A program made the translations under genes and the position numbers. The notes under the pieces were generated by a model. That model did not search any database. It was not told the DNA's origin and was given only the letters and a program-made list of their open reading frames with translations. From positions 124,001 through 188,000 of the forward strand of contig JAEYVY010000007.1 in NCBI GenBank assembly GCA_023429375.1: 64,000 bases of DNA, in the 5' to 3' direction. Positions 24,707 to 33,579 of this stretch are shown piece by piece; the first letter of the stretch is position 1, and each line of letters opens with the position of its first letter. This stretch comes from Bacteroidota bacterium. Lineage in GTDB: Bacteria > Bacteroidota > Bacteroidia > Bacteroidales > Tannerellaceae.

Positions 24707-26620
24707 ATGAGATACAAAGATATTAGATACTATTTCCAGGCGTTATTAGGATGCTTCTTACTTTTTCTTATTTACTCTTGTGCCAATGTAGCTTCTCCAA
24801 ACGGTGGGCCTTACGATGAACTCCCCCCTAAGTTTATCAGTAGTACCCCTGCTCCTAATCAGACGAACTATAACGGCAATAAGATAGAAATTTTGTTTGA
24901 CGAGCTGATTCAGATAGAGAAGCCTACAGAGAATGTAATTATTACTCCGCCCCAATTGGCAATGCCTGTAGTGCGCCCTGCTGGTCGTAAGGTGTATATT
25001 GAGCTTAAGGATTCCTTAAGGCCCAATACAACTTATACCATCGATTTTACAAATTCTCTATCAGACAATAATGAGAAGAATGTATTGGAAAACTTCTCTT
25101 TTGCCTTTTCTACGGGGGATATGATTGATACACTGGCAGTGTCAGGAATCTTACTGAATGCCGAAAACCTTGAGCCCATGCCGGGTATTGTTGTGGGTAT
25201 TCATGAGAATCTGGCTGATTCAGCATTTGTAAAGCAGCCTTTCTTTCGTACCAGCAAGACAAACGATAAAGGAGAATTTACCATCCGTAATATAGCTGAA
25301 GGATCTTATCGTATTTTTGCATTGAACGATGTAAATAGAGATTTTAAATTTGACCAGCCCGGTGAAGATATTGCATTTCTCGATTCGATATTTACCCCTA
25401 GCTTTGAATTCACTTCACGCCAAGACACCGCATGGAAAGACTCATTGACTATTGATACGATTACGACTGTTCATTATACCCGCTTTACACCGGATGATAT
25501 CGAGCTCTTTCTATTTAAGGAAGATTTTAAACGTCAATATCTGCAAAAGACAGAAAGACGGTTAGAGCATTTAGGCGTGCTTACCTTTAACGCTCCATTG
25601 GATACAGTGCCAACTCTTTATCCGCTTAATTTCATGCCAACTGACAGTAGTTGGTATTTTGTACAAACTATTGAAAATAAGTCTGTGGTTAACTACTGGA
25701 TTACAGATCCATCATTGATGATGAACGACACGCTCCAGTTTCAGCTAACTTACCCGAAGAGTGATTCGCTGAATATCCTGCAGGCTCAAACTGATACGCT
25801 CCAGTTCATTTATCGTCGTCGTCCAAATGAACGGAAGAGGGATAAAGACGAAGAAGAAAAACCGGTCAGCTTGGGTATGACTGTCTATTTACCAAATTCA
25901 ATGGATGTATTTGATACAATACATGTGGAATTCAATGAACCTGTTCTTAGTCTCTCTCCGGAGAGTTTTATTTTAGAACAGATGGTGGATTCTGTATGGA
26001 CACCGGCAGAGTTTATCTTTTTCCCGGATACGACAAATTCACTAGCTTATTTTATTCAGCGCAAATGGAACTATGCTGAGGAATACAGGCTTACAGTCGA
26101 TTCAGCTATTATTTCCAGTATTTATGGTAAGACAAACGATCCGTTTAAAGGCAATTTTAAGATTAAGAAGGAAGAAGAATATGGAAATTTATATATCAAT
26201 ATTCCTGATATAAATGAGCCGGCCTTCGTAGAGCTGTTGAACAATAATGACGCACCCGTACGAAAAGCAGTCGTGAAAGACGGTGGAGTCTTGTTTATGG
26301 ATTTGAAGCCGGATAAGTATTATGCACGATTGATTGTCGATTCAAATGAAAATGGCGTATGGGATACCGGCAACTATGCCGAGAAACGTCAACCGGAAAA
26401 AGTCTATTATTCGCCTAAACCATTTGAGATTATGCAGAATTGGGATGTAGAGGAGACATGGTCTGTACTGTCTACACCGGTTGTTCGTCAAAAGCCAATG
26501 GATATTACAAAGAATAAGCCAAAAGAAGTAACTAAACCAAAGAGAGACTACAGAAATGAGGGAAGACAAAATTCGCAATCATCAAGTAGAGGAAGTGGAA
26601 TGCCGGGCATTCCGTTCTAG
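24707..26620 (+). CDS. Ig-like domain lipoprotein (SbsA Ig-like/Big_5 type)
   Basis: A 637-residue lipoprotein with lipobox cysteine C25 (LIYSC) and a Gly/Pro-rich start. Residues about 45-145 form a bacterial Ig-like domain (IEILFDELIQIEKPTENVIITPP ... NTTYTIDFTNSLSDNNEKN). A carnitine-binding/CarboxypepD-like repeat (SGILLNAENLEPMPGIVVGI ... GEFTIRNIAEGSYRIFALND) follows at about 150-215. Further beta-rich segments run to a basic, Gly/Ser/Asn-rich tail. This architecture is widespread in Bacteroidota and its role is unknown; envelope attachment or assembly is a guess. Its 3' end overlaps the next gene by 65 bases. Confidence 0.75.
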   Translation: MRYKDIRYYFQALLGCFLLFLIYSCANVASPNGGPYDELPPKFISSTPAPNQTNYNGNKIEILFDELIQIEKPTENVIITPPQLAMPVVRPAGRKVYIELKDSLRPNTTYTIDFTNSLSDNNEKNVLENFSFAFSTGDMIDTLAVSGILLNAENLEPMPGIVVGIHENLADSAFVKQPFFRTSKTNDKGEFTIRNIAEGSYRIFALNDVNRDFKFDQPGEDIAFLDSIFTPSFEFTSRQDTAWKDSLTIDTITTVHYTRFTPDDIELFLFKEDFKRQYLQKTERRLEHLGVLTFNAPLDTVPTLYPLNFMPTDSSWYFVQTIENKSVVNYWITDPSLMMNDTLQFQLTYPKSDSLNILQAQTDTLQFIYRRRPNERKRDKDEEEKPVSLGMTVYLPNSMDVFDTIHVEFNEPVLSLSPESFILEQMVDSVWTPAEFIFFPDTTNSLAYFIQRKWNYAEEYRLTVDSAIISSIYGKTNDPFKGNFKIKKEEEYGNLYINIPDINEPAFVELLNNNDAPVRKAVVKDGGVLFMDLKPDKYYARLIVDSNENGVWDTGNYAEKRQPEKVYYSPKPFEIMQNWDVEETWSVLSTPVVRQKPMDITKNKPKEVTKPKRDYRNEGRQNSQSSSRGSGMPGIPF

Positions 26621-27452
26621 GTTTTGTTCGCTATTCTTGCTGGTTTTTTGCATGACAATTTTCATGCAGCAACACTCTTTTGGTCAATGTACATTTGTTA
26701 ACCAACCCTTTGCTGTTGGTGAGCGAGTGGAGTATTCGCTTTACTTCAAGTGGGGGATTTTGATGCCTAAGGCTGGTCAGGCAAGCATCGACTTTCAAAA
26801 ATCAAACACGGATAATACGCCGGGATATAGCTATCGTCTCTTGTTTAATACAACGGGGATGTTTGAGTCTATCTATAAAATGAGAGATACCTTGGCTAGT
26901 TATCACGACAAGAATATGGTCTTGATCCGCTCCAGCAAGAGATCGAATGAGGGCGGTTATTATTCAATTGACGATATCAAGTTCTCTTACCACAAGGATT
27001 CTGTTTCTGCCCACTCTCTCCGATATACACCTACACGAGTTAGGATTGATACTGTTTTAACCTCAAAAGGATGTACATTCGATTTGATGAGTTCGCTTAT
27101 CTATCTCCGCTCGTTGGATTATAAAAAGCTAAAGACTGGCGACCGCTTTTCGTTCAAGGTAATGATTGGTCGCGATGTAGTAAATGTAGAATTTAATTAC
27201 AAAGGGCAGGAAATACTTGAGCGTGATAGAGCCAAGTATAAAACACTCCATTTCTCGATGGATATCTATGATGAGGTATTCGAACAGAGTGAGTCTGCTG
27301 CTGAGATATGGATTGGTGATGATGAAAACCGCGTCCCTGTCAGACTGAGAGCAAAGCTCAAATTAGGAGCAGCAGAGGCCTATTATTTGTCGTCTTCGGG
27401 ATTGAAGTACCCCTTTACGTGCAGAATAGAAATGCCTAAAGGCAGAAGGTAG
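26556..27452 (+). CDS. DUF3108-family exported protein
   Basis: A 298-residue protein with a hydrophobic segment at about 24-42 that would be a signal peptide. The mature beta-rich body matches DUF3108 (FAVGERVEYSLYFKWGILMPKAGQASIDF near the start, and LKTGDRFSFKVMIGRDVVNVEFNYKGQE in the middle). It starts inside the preceding gene. The ATG at 26556 gives an unusually long charged N-region, so a later GTG or the ATG in VFCMTIF could be the real start. It is likely co-translated with the Ig-like lipoprotein. DUF3108 proteins lie in the periplasm or outer membrane, and their function is not known. Confidence 0.7.
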   Translation: MREDKIRNHQVEEVECRAFRSRFCSLFLLVFCMTIFMQQHSFGQCTFVNQPFAVGERVEYSLYFKWGILMPKAGQASIDFQKSNTDNTPGYSYRLLFNTTGMFESIYKMRDTLASYHDKNMVLIRSSKRSNEGGYYSIDDIKFSYHKDSVSAHSLRYTPTRVRIDTVLTSKGCTFDLMSSLIYLRSLDYKKLKTGDRFSFKVMIGRDVVNVEFNYKGQEILERDRAKYKTLHFSMDIYDEVFEQSESAAEIWIGDDENRVPVRLRAKLKLGAAEAYYLSSSGLKYPFTCRIEMPKGRR

Positions 27453-27458
27453 GGAGAT

Positions 27459-28934
27459 TTACTTCCCTAACTTCCACTCGGCACCGTCCTTTGTGTCTTT
27501 TATCTCAAAACCGATCTCGGTTAATTCATTTCTTATCTTATCTGATGTAGCCCAGTCCTTATTTTGTTTCGCTTGTTGGCGGATGTTCAGTAATAAATCC
27601 ATGGCTTTTCCGAAAGCTTCATATGAGTTTCCACCTGCAGAAGCTTCGTTTTGTATACCTAACAAATCAAATAAGAACAGTTCCATTACTTGACGTAGCT
27701 CGGCCATGTCATCTGCATTGATCGTGCCTTTTCCGTCTTTAACGGTATTGATTGCCCGTGCAGCATCAAAAAGGTGAGAGATGACAATTGGGGTATTCAA
27801 ATCATCATTCAGTGCTTCGTAGCATTTTGCACGCAAGCCTTTTACGTCTACCGTAGTCGTTTCAGAAGGTGTAATCCTTTGCAGATTGGCATAAGCATCT
27901 AATAAGCGAGATAATCCTTTTTCTGATGCCTGAAGAGCTTCGTTGCTAAAGTCAACCGTACTGCGATAATGCGCTTGCAGGATAAAGAAACGGATGGTCA
28001 TCGGTGAATAAGCCTGATGAAGCATCTTATGATTACCAGTAAAAAACTCATCCAGCGTGATGAAGTTGCCTAAGGACTTACCCATCTTCTGTCCGTTTAC
28101 CGTAATCATGTTGTTATGCATCCAGTAATGAACCATATCATCGCCTTGAGAGGCAACAGCCTGAGCAATTTCACATTCGTGATGAGGGAATACAAGGTCC
28201 ATTCCTCCGCCGTGAATATCGAAGTGTTCGCCAAGATATTTCTTACCCATAGCCGTACATTCACAGTGCCAACCCGGGAAACCTGCTCCCCAAGGAGAGG
28301 GCCAGCGCATGATGTGCTCCGGTTGAGCTTTCTTCCAGAGCGCGAAATCCACCGGATTACGTTTTTCTTCTTGGCCGTCCAATTCTCTGGTGGTGTTCAG
28401 CATATCATCAATATTACGGCCCGAAAGAACGCCGTATCTATGTTGCTTATTGTATTTTTCCACATCGAAATACACTGAGCCTTCGCTTTCATAAGCAAAA
28501 CCATTATTCAAGATTGACTTAACCAGCTCAATTTGTTCAATGATATGGCCCGAAGCATGCGGTTCGATGCTAGGAGGAAGTACATTAAGTGCATCCATTG
28601 CCTTGTGGTAACGATTTAGATAATGTTGAACCACTTCCATAGGCTCTAATTGCTCTAAACGTGCTTTCTTGGCAATCTTGTCTTCGCCGCTATCGGCATC
28701 ATGCTCCAAATGGCCCACATCCGTGATGTTTCGTACATAACGAACCTTATAGCCTAAATGTCTTAAATAGCGAAAAAGTATGTCGAATGTAATTGCCGGG
28801 CGAGCATGACCCAAATGGCCGTCTCCGTAAACCGTAGGACCACAAACATACATACCTACATGAGGTGCATGCAGCGGTACAAACTGTTCTTTTTTACGAG
28901 TCAATGTATTGTAAATGTGCAACGGATGTTCCAT
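27459..28934 (-). CDS. cysS: Cysteinyl-tRNA synthetase
   Basis: Class I aminoacyl-tRNA synthetase charging tRNA-Cys, 491 residues. The zinc-ligand cysteine C31 lies in [18 protein letters not shown], which also holds the HIGH motif (as HLGH, 40-43). [18 protein letters not shown] and [11 protein letters not shown] supply the other zinc ligands and the KMGKSLGN motif completes the ATP site. The anticodon-binding C-terminal domain is present. I start at the ATG at 28934 ([10 protein letters not shown]). A -7 box lies at 28965-28972, facing the PAP2 promoter. Confidence 0.95.
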   Translation of the reverse strand: MEHPLHIYNTLTRKKEQFVPLHAPHVGMYVCGPTVYGDGHLGHARPAITFDILFRYLRHLGYKVRYVRNITDVGHLEHDADSGEDKIAKKARLEQLEPMEVVQHYLNRYHKAMDALNVLPPSIEPHASGHIIEQIELVKSILNNGFAYESEGSVYFDVEKYNKQHRYGVLSGRNIDDMLNTTRELDGQEEKRNPVDFALWKKAQPEHIMRWPSPWGAGFPGWHCECTAMGKKYLGEHFDIHGGGMDLVFPHHECEIAQAVASQGDDMVHYWMHNNMITVNGQKMGKSLGNFITLDEFFTGNHKMLHQAYSPMTIRFFILQAHYRSTVDFSNEALQASEKGLSRLLDAYANLQRITPSETTTVDVKGLRAKCYEALNDDLNTPIVISHLFDAARAINTVKDGKGTINADDMAELRQVMELFLFDLLGIQNEASAGGNSYEAFGKAMDLLLNIRQQAKQNKDWATSDKIRNELTEIGFEIKDTKDGAEWKLGK

Positions 28935-28964
28935 AATTATTCCTATATTCTTTAATAACAGACA

Positions 28965-28972
28965 CAAAGATA
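28965..28972 (-). promoter_or_regulatory. -7 box for cysS
   Basis: Minus-strand TATCTTTG matches TAnnTTTG, 30 bases before the cysS ATG. It lies 22 bases from the opposing PAP2 -7 box. Confidence 0.6.
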
Positions 28973-28994
28973 GAAATAATCTGCGTAAGCGTTA

Positions 28995-29002
28995 TATCTT
29001 TG
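28995..29002 (+). promoter_or_regulatory. -7 box for the PAP2 gene, 5 bases before its ATG
   Basis: TATCTTTG is an exact TAnnTTTG match and ends only 5 bases before the ATG at 29008. If it is used, the transcript starts at or almost at the start codon. Confidence 0.55.
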
Positions 29003-29007
29003 CGCGC

Positions 29008-29811
29008 ATGAAAATAATATCGAACATACGTATGAGGATACTCTTTATAGTTCTCTTGTCTTTCCTCTGTATTCCAAGAGGATATTCATCTCTCCATCCC
29101 GATAATGCAGCCTTATCTCTGAATGATTCTTCAGCTATACATTTTGAGAAAATGTCGGTTACACCCTATACTTTTAAGCCCAAACAACTTATCCTACCCG
29201 GTTCATTAATTGCATTAGGAGCTTTGGGTACAGCGGTAGATGGCTGGGAGGACTTTCATCTTATCTCTCGTAAAAGTTCGGTAAAGAAAATACGTGTAGA
29301 TGACTACATGGAGTGGGGAATGTTTGGTTGGGTATTTGTCTGTGATGTGTTTGCCAAAGAGAAGCATAATTTTGTAGATCAGCTATTCCTTCTTGTTCTT
29401 GCCGAAGGATTCAATGCAGGAATGGTGCATGGCTTAAAGAATACGGTTGATCAGATGCGTCCCGACAAAGCTCCTTATTCTTTCCCTTCGGGGCATACGG
29501 CCAATGCTTTCTTGGGTGCTCATTTAGCGTATAAGGAGATTAAAGATAGCTCTCCTATACTTGCCTATTCAGGATATGCTATGGCCGCACTTGTCGGAGC
29601 GTCCCGCATTTATAACAATCGGCATTGGGTATCCGATGTATTGGCTGGAGCAGGTATCGGCATACTGTCGGTCGAACTCTCTTATTTAGCCTATTTCCCC
29701 ATACGCAATGCAATAGCCAAACAGGTCAATGCCAAAGCTGCAAAGAATATGGTGTTGGCACCATCGATAGCACCCCAAGGAGGAGGAATTTATTTTTCGC
29801 TTAATTTTTGA
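29008..29811 (+). CDS. PAP2-family membrane/periplasmic phosphatase
   Basis: A 267-residue phosphatidic-acid-phosphatase-type enzyme with all three signature motifs: KNTVDQMRP, PSGHTANA and SRIYNNRHWVSD. It has an N-terminal signal or anchor segment and a hydrophobic stretch near GSLIALGALGTAV. Such proteins dephosphorylate lipid phosphates, for example undecaprenyl pyrophosphate or lipid A; the substrate here is unknown. I start at the ATG at 29008 because a signal-like sequence follows it at once and a promoter box precedes it. The 3' end overlaps the convergent GH3-like gene by 22 bases. Confidence 0.85.
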   Translation: MKIISNIRMRILFIVLLSFLCIPRGYSSLHPDNAALSLNDSSAIHFEKMSVTPYTFKPKQLILPGSLIALGALGTAVDGWEDFHLISRKSSVKKIRVDDYMEWGMFGWVFVCDVFAKEKHNFVDQLFLLVLAEGFNAGMVHGLKNTVDQMRPDKAPYSFPSGHTANAFLGAHLAYKEIKDSSPILAYSGYAMAALVGASRIYNNRHWVSDVLAGAGIGILSVELSYLAYFPIRNAIAKQVNAKAAKNMVLAPSIAPQGGGIYFSLNF

Positions 29812-31319
29812 TTGATAGCTAATAATTCCTCCATGTGGGTTCTGTCGTTATTCAGTCTTGGAATCTTATGTTGGCCGCCTAGTTTGCCTTTTGTTTTTAA
29901 CCAGTTGTAGAAAACGCCGGGTTTGGCCAATATAATTTCAGGCTCCATTAGCGAGATCTCTTTATAGCGTTTGGCATCATAATCGGAATTTAGTTCCTTC
30001 AAATGCTGATCTAGCTTTTGCGTAAATTCCTTGATGGAGACAACCGGTTCTTTTTCAAATTCAATGAACCACTGATGCTTACCTTTTGCATTGTCCAGAA
30101 TGAATAAAGGTGCAACAGTATATTCTTTTACAATCGCTTTCGTTTCTTTACACACCATGCTTAACGCTTTATCAGCATTATCAATCATCAGTTCTTCGCC
30201 GAATGCATTGATATAATGCTTTGTCCGGCCGGTAATACGGAACTTAAACGGATGAGTGGAGGTGAAGCGGATGGTGTCACCGATTAGATACCTCCATAAT
30301 CCACCGGATGTACTAATAACCATGGCATAGTTCTTTCCGACTTCTACCTCTTCAAGGGGCAATGTCGTCGGATTTTCCTTACGCAGCTCATTAACCGGAA
30401 TAAACTCATAGAAAATGCCATAATCGAGCATTAGCAACATGCTGCTGTCAGACAGATCGCTTTGAATGCCAAAAAATCCCTCAGATGCATTATAGGTCTC
30501 AACATAATGCATCTTGTCGCTCGGAATAAGAGAGTTATATTGCTCGCGATAAGGTTCGAAGCTAATACCCCCATGGAAGAAAACTTCCAAGTCGGGCCAT
30601 ACTTCTGTTAGATATTCTTTCCCGGTTTTAGCAAGAATCGCTTTAATCAGGACGAGCATCCAGGATGGTACACCTGAAAGGTTATTAACTCTCTTATTGT
30701 ATGTGTTTTCTACAATTGCCTTGATTTTGCTTTCCCATTCATCCATTAAGATAATCTCTTTAGATGGGACGCGGATCATATTAATCAAAGGGTTGAGGTT
30801 TTGCAAAAGCACGGCTGATAAATCACCGCAATGGGCATTCTTGTTTAAAGGAGAAGGACTGTGGCTTCCTCCGAGGATAAGACCTCTTCCCTTGAAAAAA
30901 CGGCTTTCAGGGTTGTTGCGTAGGTAAAGAGCTACACTATCAAAGCCTCCTCTATAGTGACAGTTGTTTAATATTTCATTGGTGACCGGCAAGTATTTGC
31001 TTCGGTCATTGGTGGTTCCGCTACTTTTAGCATACCATTTTACAACAGAAGGCCAAAGAATATTTTTCTCCCCGTTGATCATACGGTTTACGTAGGACTT
31101 TATCTCCTCATAGGATTGTAAAGGCACTTGCTCTTTAAAATCACGGTATGATTTGATATTCTTATAGTTGTGTGACCTACCCCATTCCGTATATCGGGCG
31201 GTTGATATCAGGCTTTTCAGTTGCTTTGTTTGTATCCTATCAGCTTCTCTTGTAAAAAGATCAATTTCTTTCAACCTGCCTTGGAAAAACAAAGAAATAG
31301 TATTTGTTAAAATGTCCAT
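29790..31319 (-). CDS. GH3 auxin-responsive promoter family protein (acyl-adenylate-forming)
   Basis: A 509-residue member of the GH3 family, named for plant enzymes that conjugate hormone carboxylates to amino acids through an acyl-adenylate. Family blocks present include KWYAKSSGTTNDRSKYLPVT (about 88-107, ATP loop), YNASEGFFGIQ (about 276-286), VISTSGGLWRYLIGDTIRF (about 333-351) and a C-terminal domain with GRTKHYINAFGEELMIDNAD. Bacterial members are common in Bacteroidota, but their substrates are unknown. It has its own promoter, divergent from pfkA. Confidence 0.85.
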   Translation of the reverse strand: MDILTNTISLFFQGRLKEIDLFTREADRIQTKQLKSLISTARYTEWGRSHNYKNIKSYRDFKEQVPLQSYEEIKSYVNRMINGEKNILWPSVVKWYAKSSGTTNDRSKYLPVTNEILNNCHYRGGFDSVALYLRNNPESRFFKGRGLILGGSHSPSPLNKNAHCGDLSAVLLQNLNPLINMIRVPSKEIILMDEWESKIKAIVENTYNKRVNNLSGVPSWMLVLIKAILAKTGKEYLTEVWPDLEVFFHGGISFEPYREQYNSLIPSDKMHYVETYNASEGFFGIQSDLSDSSMLLMLDYGIFYEFIPVNELRKENPTTLPLEEVEVGKNYAMVISTSGGLWRYLIGDTIRFTSTHPFKFRITGRTKHYINAFGEELMIDNADKALSMVCKETKAIVKEYTVAPLFILDNAKGKHQWFIEFEKEPVVSIKEFTQKLDQHLKELNSDYDAKRYKEISLMEPEIILAKPGVFYNWLKTKGKLGGQHKIPRLNNDRTHMEELLAINQKLSEK

Positions 31320-31341
31320 GCTCAGTTTAATTGTGCAGCTG

Positions 31342-31349
31342 CAAATGTA
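31342..31349 (-). promoter_or_regulatory. -7 box for the GH3-like gene
   Basis: Minus-strand TACATTTG matches TAnnTTTG, 22 bases before the ATG at 31319. Confidence 0.6.
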
Positions 31350-31368
31350 GGCATTCTCTTTTTATTTA

Positions 31369-31376
31369 TATCTTTG
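31369..31376 (+). promoter_or_regulatory. -7 box for pfkA
   Basis: TATCTTTG matches TAnnTTTG, 22 bases before the pfkA ATG. It faces away from the GH3-like promoter 19 bases to its left. Confidence 0.6.
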
Positions 31377-31398
31377 TTATACTAATAATACAGTTACA

Positions 31399-32412
31399 AT
31401 GAAAATTGGCATCCTTTCTTCTGGCGGCGACTGCCCCGGAATAAACGCTACAATTCGTGGTGTTGGGAAGACCGCGATTATGCATTATGGCATGGAGGTA
31501 ATAGGTATTCACAGCGGTTTTTCTGGAATTATTGATAAAGACATTCAGGATTTTGACGAAAAGACACTTTCGGGTATTCTTAATCTGGGGGGAACCATTT
31601 TGGGTACTTCAAGAGAAAAACCGTTGCGTAGGCAGTTGGAAGTTCGGGATTCTGAAAAAGCAGAAATACTCAAAAGAAATTACAAGGAATTAGGATTGGA
31701 TTGTGTTGTCTGTATCGGAGGTAATGGTACGCAAAAGACAGCTAATCTATTGGTTAATCTAGGATTGAACGTAGTAGGAGTTCCTAAGACGATTGATAAT
31801 GACATTTGGGGAACAGATATAACCTTTGGTTTTGATACGGCCGTTAATATTGCTACCGAGGCGATTGACCGTCTTCACTCAACAGCAAGCTCACATAAGC
31901 GGGTAATGGTTGTTGAAGTTATGGGCCATGATGCCGGATGGATCGCACTCTATGCCGGTATGGCCGGTGGGGCTGATGTAATCTTACTGCCGGAATTAGG
32001 TTATGACCTTGAAATTGTGACGAATACCATTTGGGAACGAGCCAAGAAAGGCAAACCTTATTCTATTGTTGTAGTGGCAGAAGGGGTTGATTCTCCTAAT
32101 CGTAAGCGTCCCGTAGATTATATTACCAAACAAATAGAAGCAGTTACCGGAATTGAAACCCGTGAGACCGTATTAGGTTACATCCAGCGAGGAGGAAACC
32201 CATCTCCGTTTGACCGGAATCTGGCAACACGTTTAGGCGGTCATGCTACCGAGCTGATTGCCAATGGACAATTCGGACAAATGGTTTGTATAAAAGAAGG
32301 CAAAGTGGATTCAATTCCGCTATCCGAAGTTGCCGGTAAATTGAAATTAGTTAGCCCGGACCACGATTTGATTAAACAAGGCGAAAGAATGGGTATCTCC
32401 TTTGGGAAATGA
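31399..32412 (+). CDS. pfkA: 6-phosphofructokinase (group III-like)
   Basis: Phosphorylates fructose 6-phosphate in glycolysis, 337 residues. GILSSGGDCPGINATIRG is the nucleotide loop, PKTIDNDIWGTDITFG holds the catalytic aspartates, and EVMGHDAGWIALYAGMAGGAD is the substrate region. The phosphoryl-donor-deciding positions read G110 (within GGNG; E. coli numbering 104) and K130 (within PKTIDND; E. coli numbering 124). G104 with K124 is the combination seen in ATP-using group III enzymes, whereas D104 with K124 marks pyrophosphate users. ATP is therefore the more likely donor. It is followed after 20 bases by the DUF5009 gene. Confidence 0.9.
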   Translation: MKIGILSSGGDCPGINATIRGVGKTAIMHYGMEVIGIHSGFSGIIDKDIQDFDEKTLSGILNLGGTILGTSREKPLRRQLEVRDSEKAEILKRNYKELGLDCVVCIGGNGTQKTANLLVNLGLNVVGVPKTIDNDIWGTDITFGFDTAVNIATEAIDRLHSTASSHKRVMVVEVMGHDAGWIALYAGMAGGADVILLPELGYDLEIVTNTIWERAKKGKPYSIVVVAEGVDSPNRKRPVDYITKQIEAVTGIETRETVLGYIQRGGNPSPFDRNLATRLGGHATELIANGQFGQMVCIKEGKVDSIPLSEVAGKLKLVSPDHDLIKQGERMGISFGK

Positions 32413-32432
32413 TGAATTAACTCTTAATATTT

Positions 32433-33542
32433 ATGAAAGCACAAGAAAAGAAAAACACTCGACTCATGTCATTAGACGCCCTGCGGGGATTTGACATGTT
32501 TTTTATTATGGGATTTTCGGGAATTATAGTCGCCTTATGTAATCTCTTTCCGGATTCAGGGGTAATGACGTGGTTAGGAGAACAGATGAGCCATGTGAAA
32601 TGGGACGGACTAAGACATCATGATACTATTTTCCCACTATTCCTTTTCGTTGCCGGTATTTCTTTCCCTTATTCTTTAGACAACCAACGTGCGGGAGGTA
32701 AGACAGAGCAGCAGATTTATACTAAAGTAGTAAAGCGCGGTATTTTACTTGTATTACTCGGTTTGGTTTATGGCGGTATTTTCAAATTAGATTTTGAAAA
32801 TATGCGTTATGCCAGCGTGTTGGCACGTATTGGTCTTGCCTGGATGTTTGCCGCATTATTATTTATAAAATTCAATACAAAAACGAATGTTATCATTTCT
32901 GCCGTTATCTTGGTCGGTTATTGGTTGTGTATGTGGTTAATCCCTAATTCAGCCAATCCTTTCTCTTTTGAAGATAACTTGGTTGGAGCGATTGACCGTG
33001 TATTATTGCCGGGACGCCTCAATGAAGGTACATTTGACCCAGAAGGTATTTTCAGTACAATTCCAGCCATTGCAACGGCATTATTCGGGATGTTTACCGG
33101 ACAACTGGTGAAGCTCTCAGACGAAAAATGTTCGCAAAACAAGAAGGTAGTCTATATGCTTGTTGCTGCTGTAGCCCTCCTCATTATCGGATGGTTATGG
33201 AGTTTTGCGTTCCCAATCAACAAGAAGTTATGGTCTAGCTCATTTGTTTGCGTAGTAGCTAGCTACTCGTTAATCATGTTTGCCTTGTTCTACTATATTA
33301 TAGATGTGAAAGGATACAACCGCTATTCATTATTCTTCCGTGTGGTAGGGCTAAACTCAATCACCATTTATTTAGCGCAAAGATTTATTGATTTTAACAA
33401 GATATCAAACTTCTTCTTAGGAGGGGTAATCAATCATTCACCCGAGCCCATTCAACCTCTGATAGGGCAAATAGGCTATTTCACCGCATGTTGGTTATTC
33501 CTATATTTCTTATATAAGCAAAAGATATTCTTGAAGGTGTAA
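32433..33542 (+). CDS. DUF5009 / HGSNAT-like multi-pass membrane acyltransferase
   Basis: A 369-residue integral membrane protein with about ten hydrophobic segments. It begins with MSLDALRGFDMFFIMG after a short charged lead and continues with HHDTIFPLFLFVAGISFPYSL, the hallmark of bacterial homologs of heparan-alpha-glucosaminide N-acetyltransferase (DUF5009/DUF1624). The H-D within HHDTIFP is a candidate active-site pair. It may transfer acetyl groups across the membrane to sugars, but this is inferred from the family only. It is probably co-transcribed with pfkA. Confidence 0.75.
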   Translation: MKAQEKKNTRLMSLDALRGFDMFFIMGFSGIIVALCNLFPDSGVMTWLGEQMSHVKWDGLRHHDTIFPLFLFVAGISFPYSLDNQRAGGKTEQQIYTKVVKRGILLVLLGLVYGGIFKLDFENMRYASVLARIGLAWMFAALLFIKFNTKTNVIISAVILVGYWLCMWLIPNSANPFSFEDNLVGAIDRVLLPGRLNEGTFDPEGIFSTIPAIATALFGMFTGQLVKLSDEKCSQNKKVVYMLVAAVALLIIGWLWSFAFPINKKLWSSSFVCVVASYSLIMFALFYYIIDVKGYNRYSLFFRVVGLNSITIYLAQRFIDFNKISNFFLGGVINHSPEPIQPLIGQIGYFTACWLFLYFLYKQKIFLKV

Positions 33543-33579
33543 GCCGGCAAAGTTTAGTAAATACGATCAGGAAATACGG

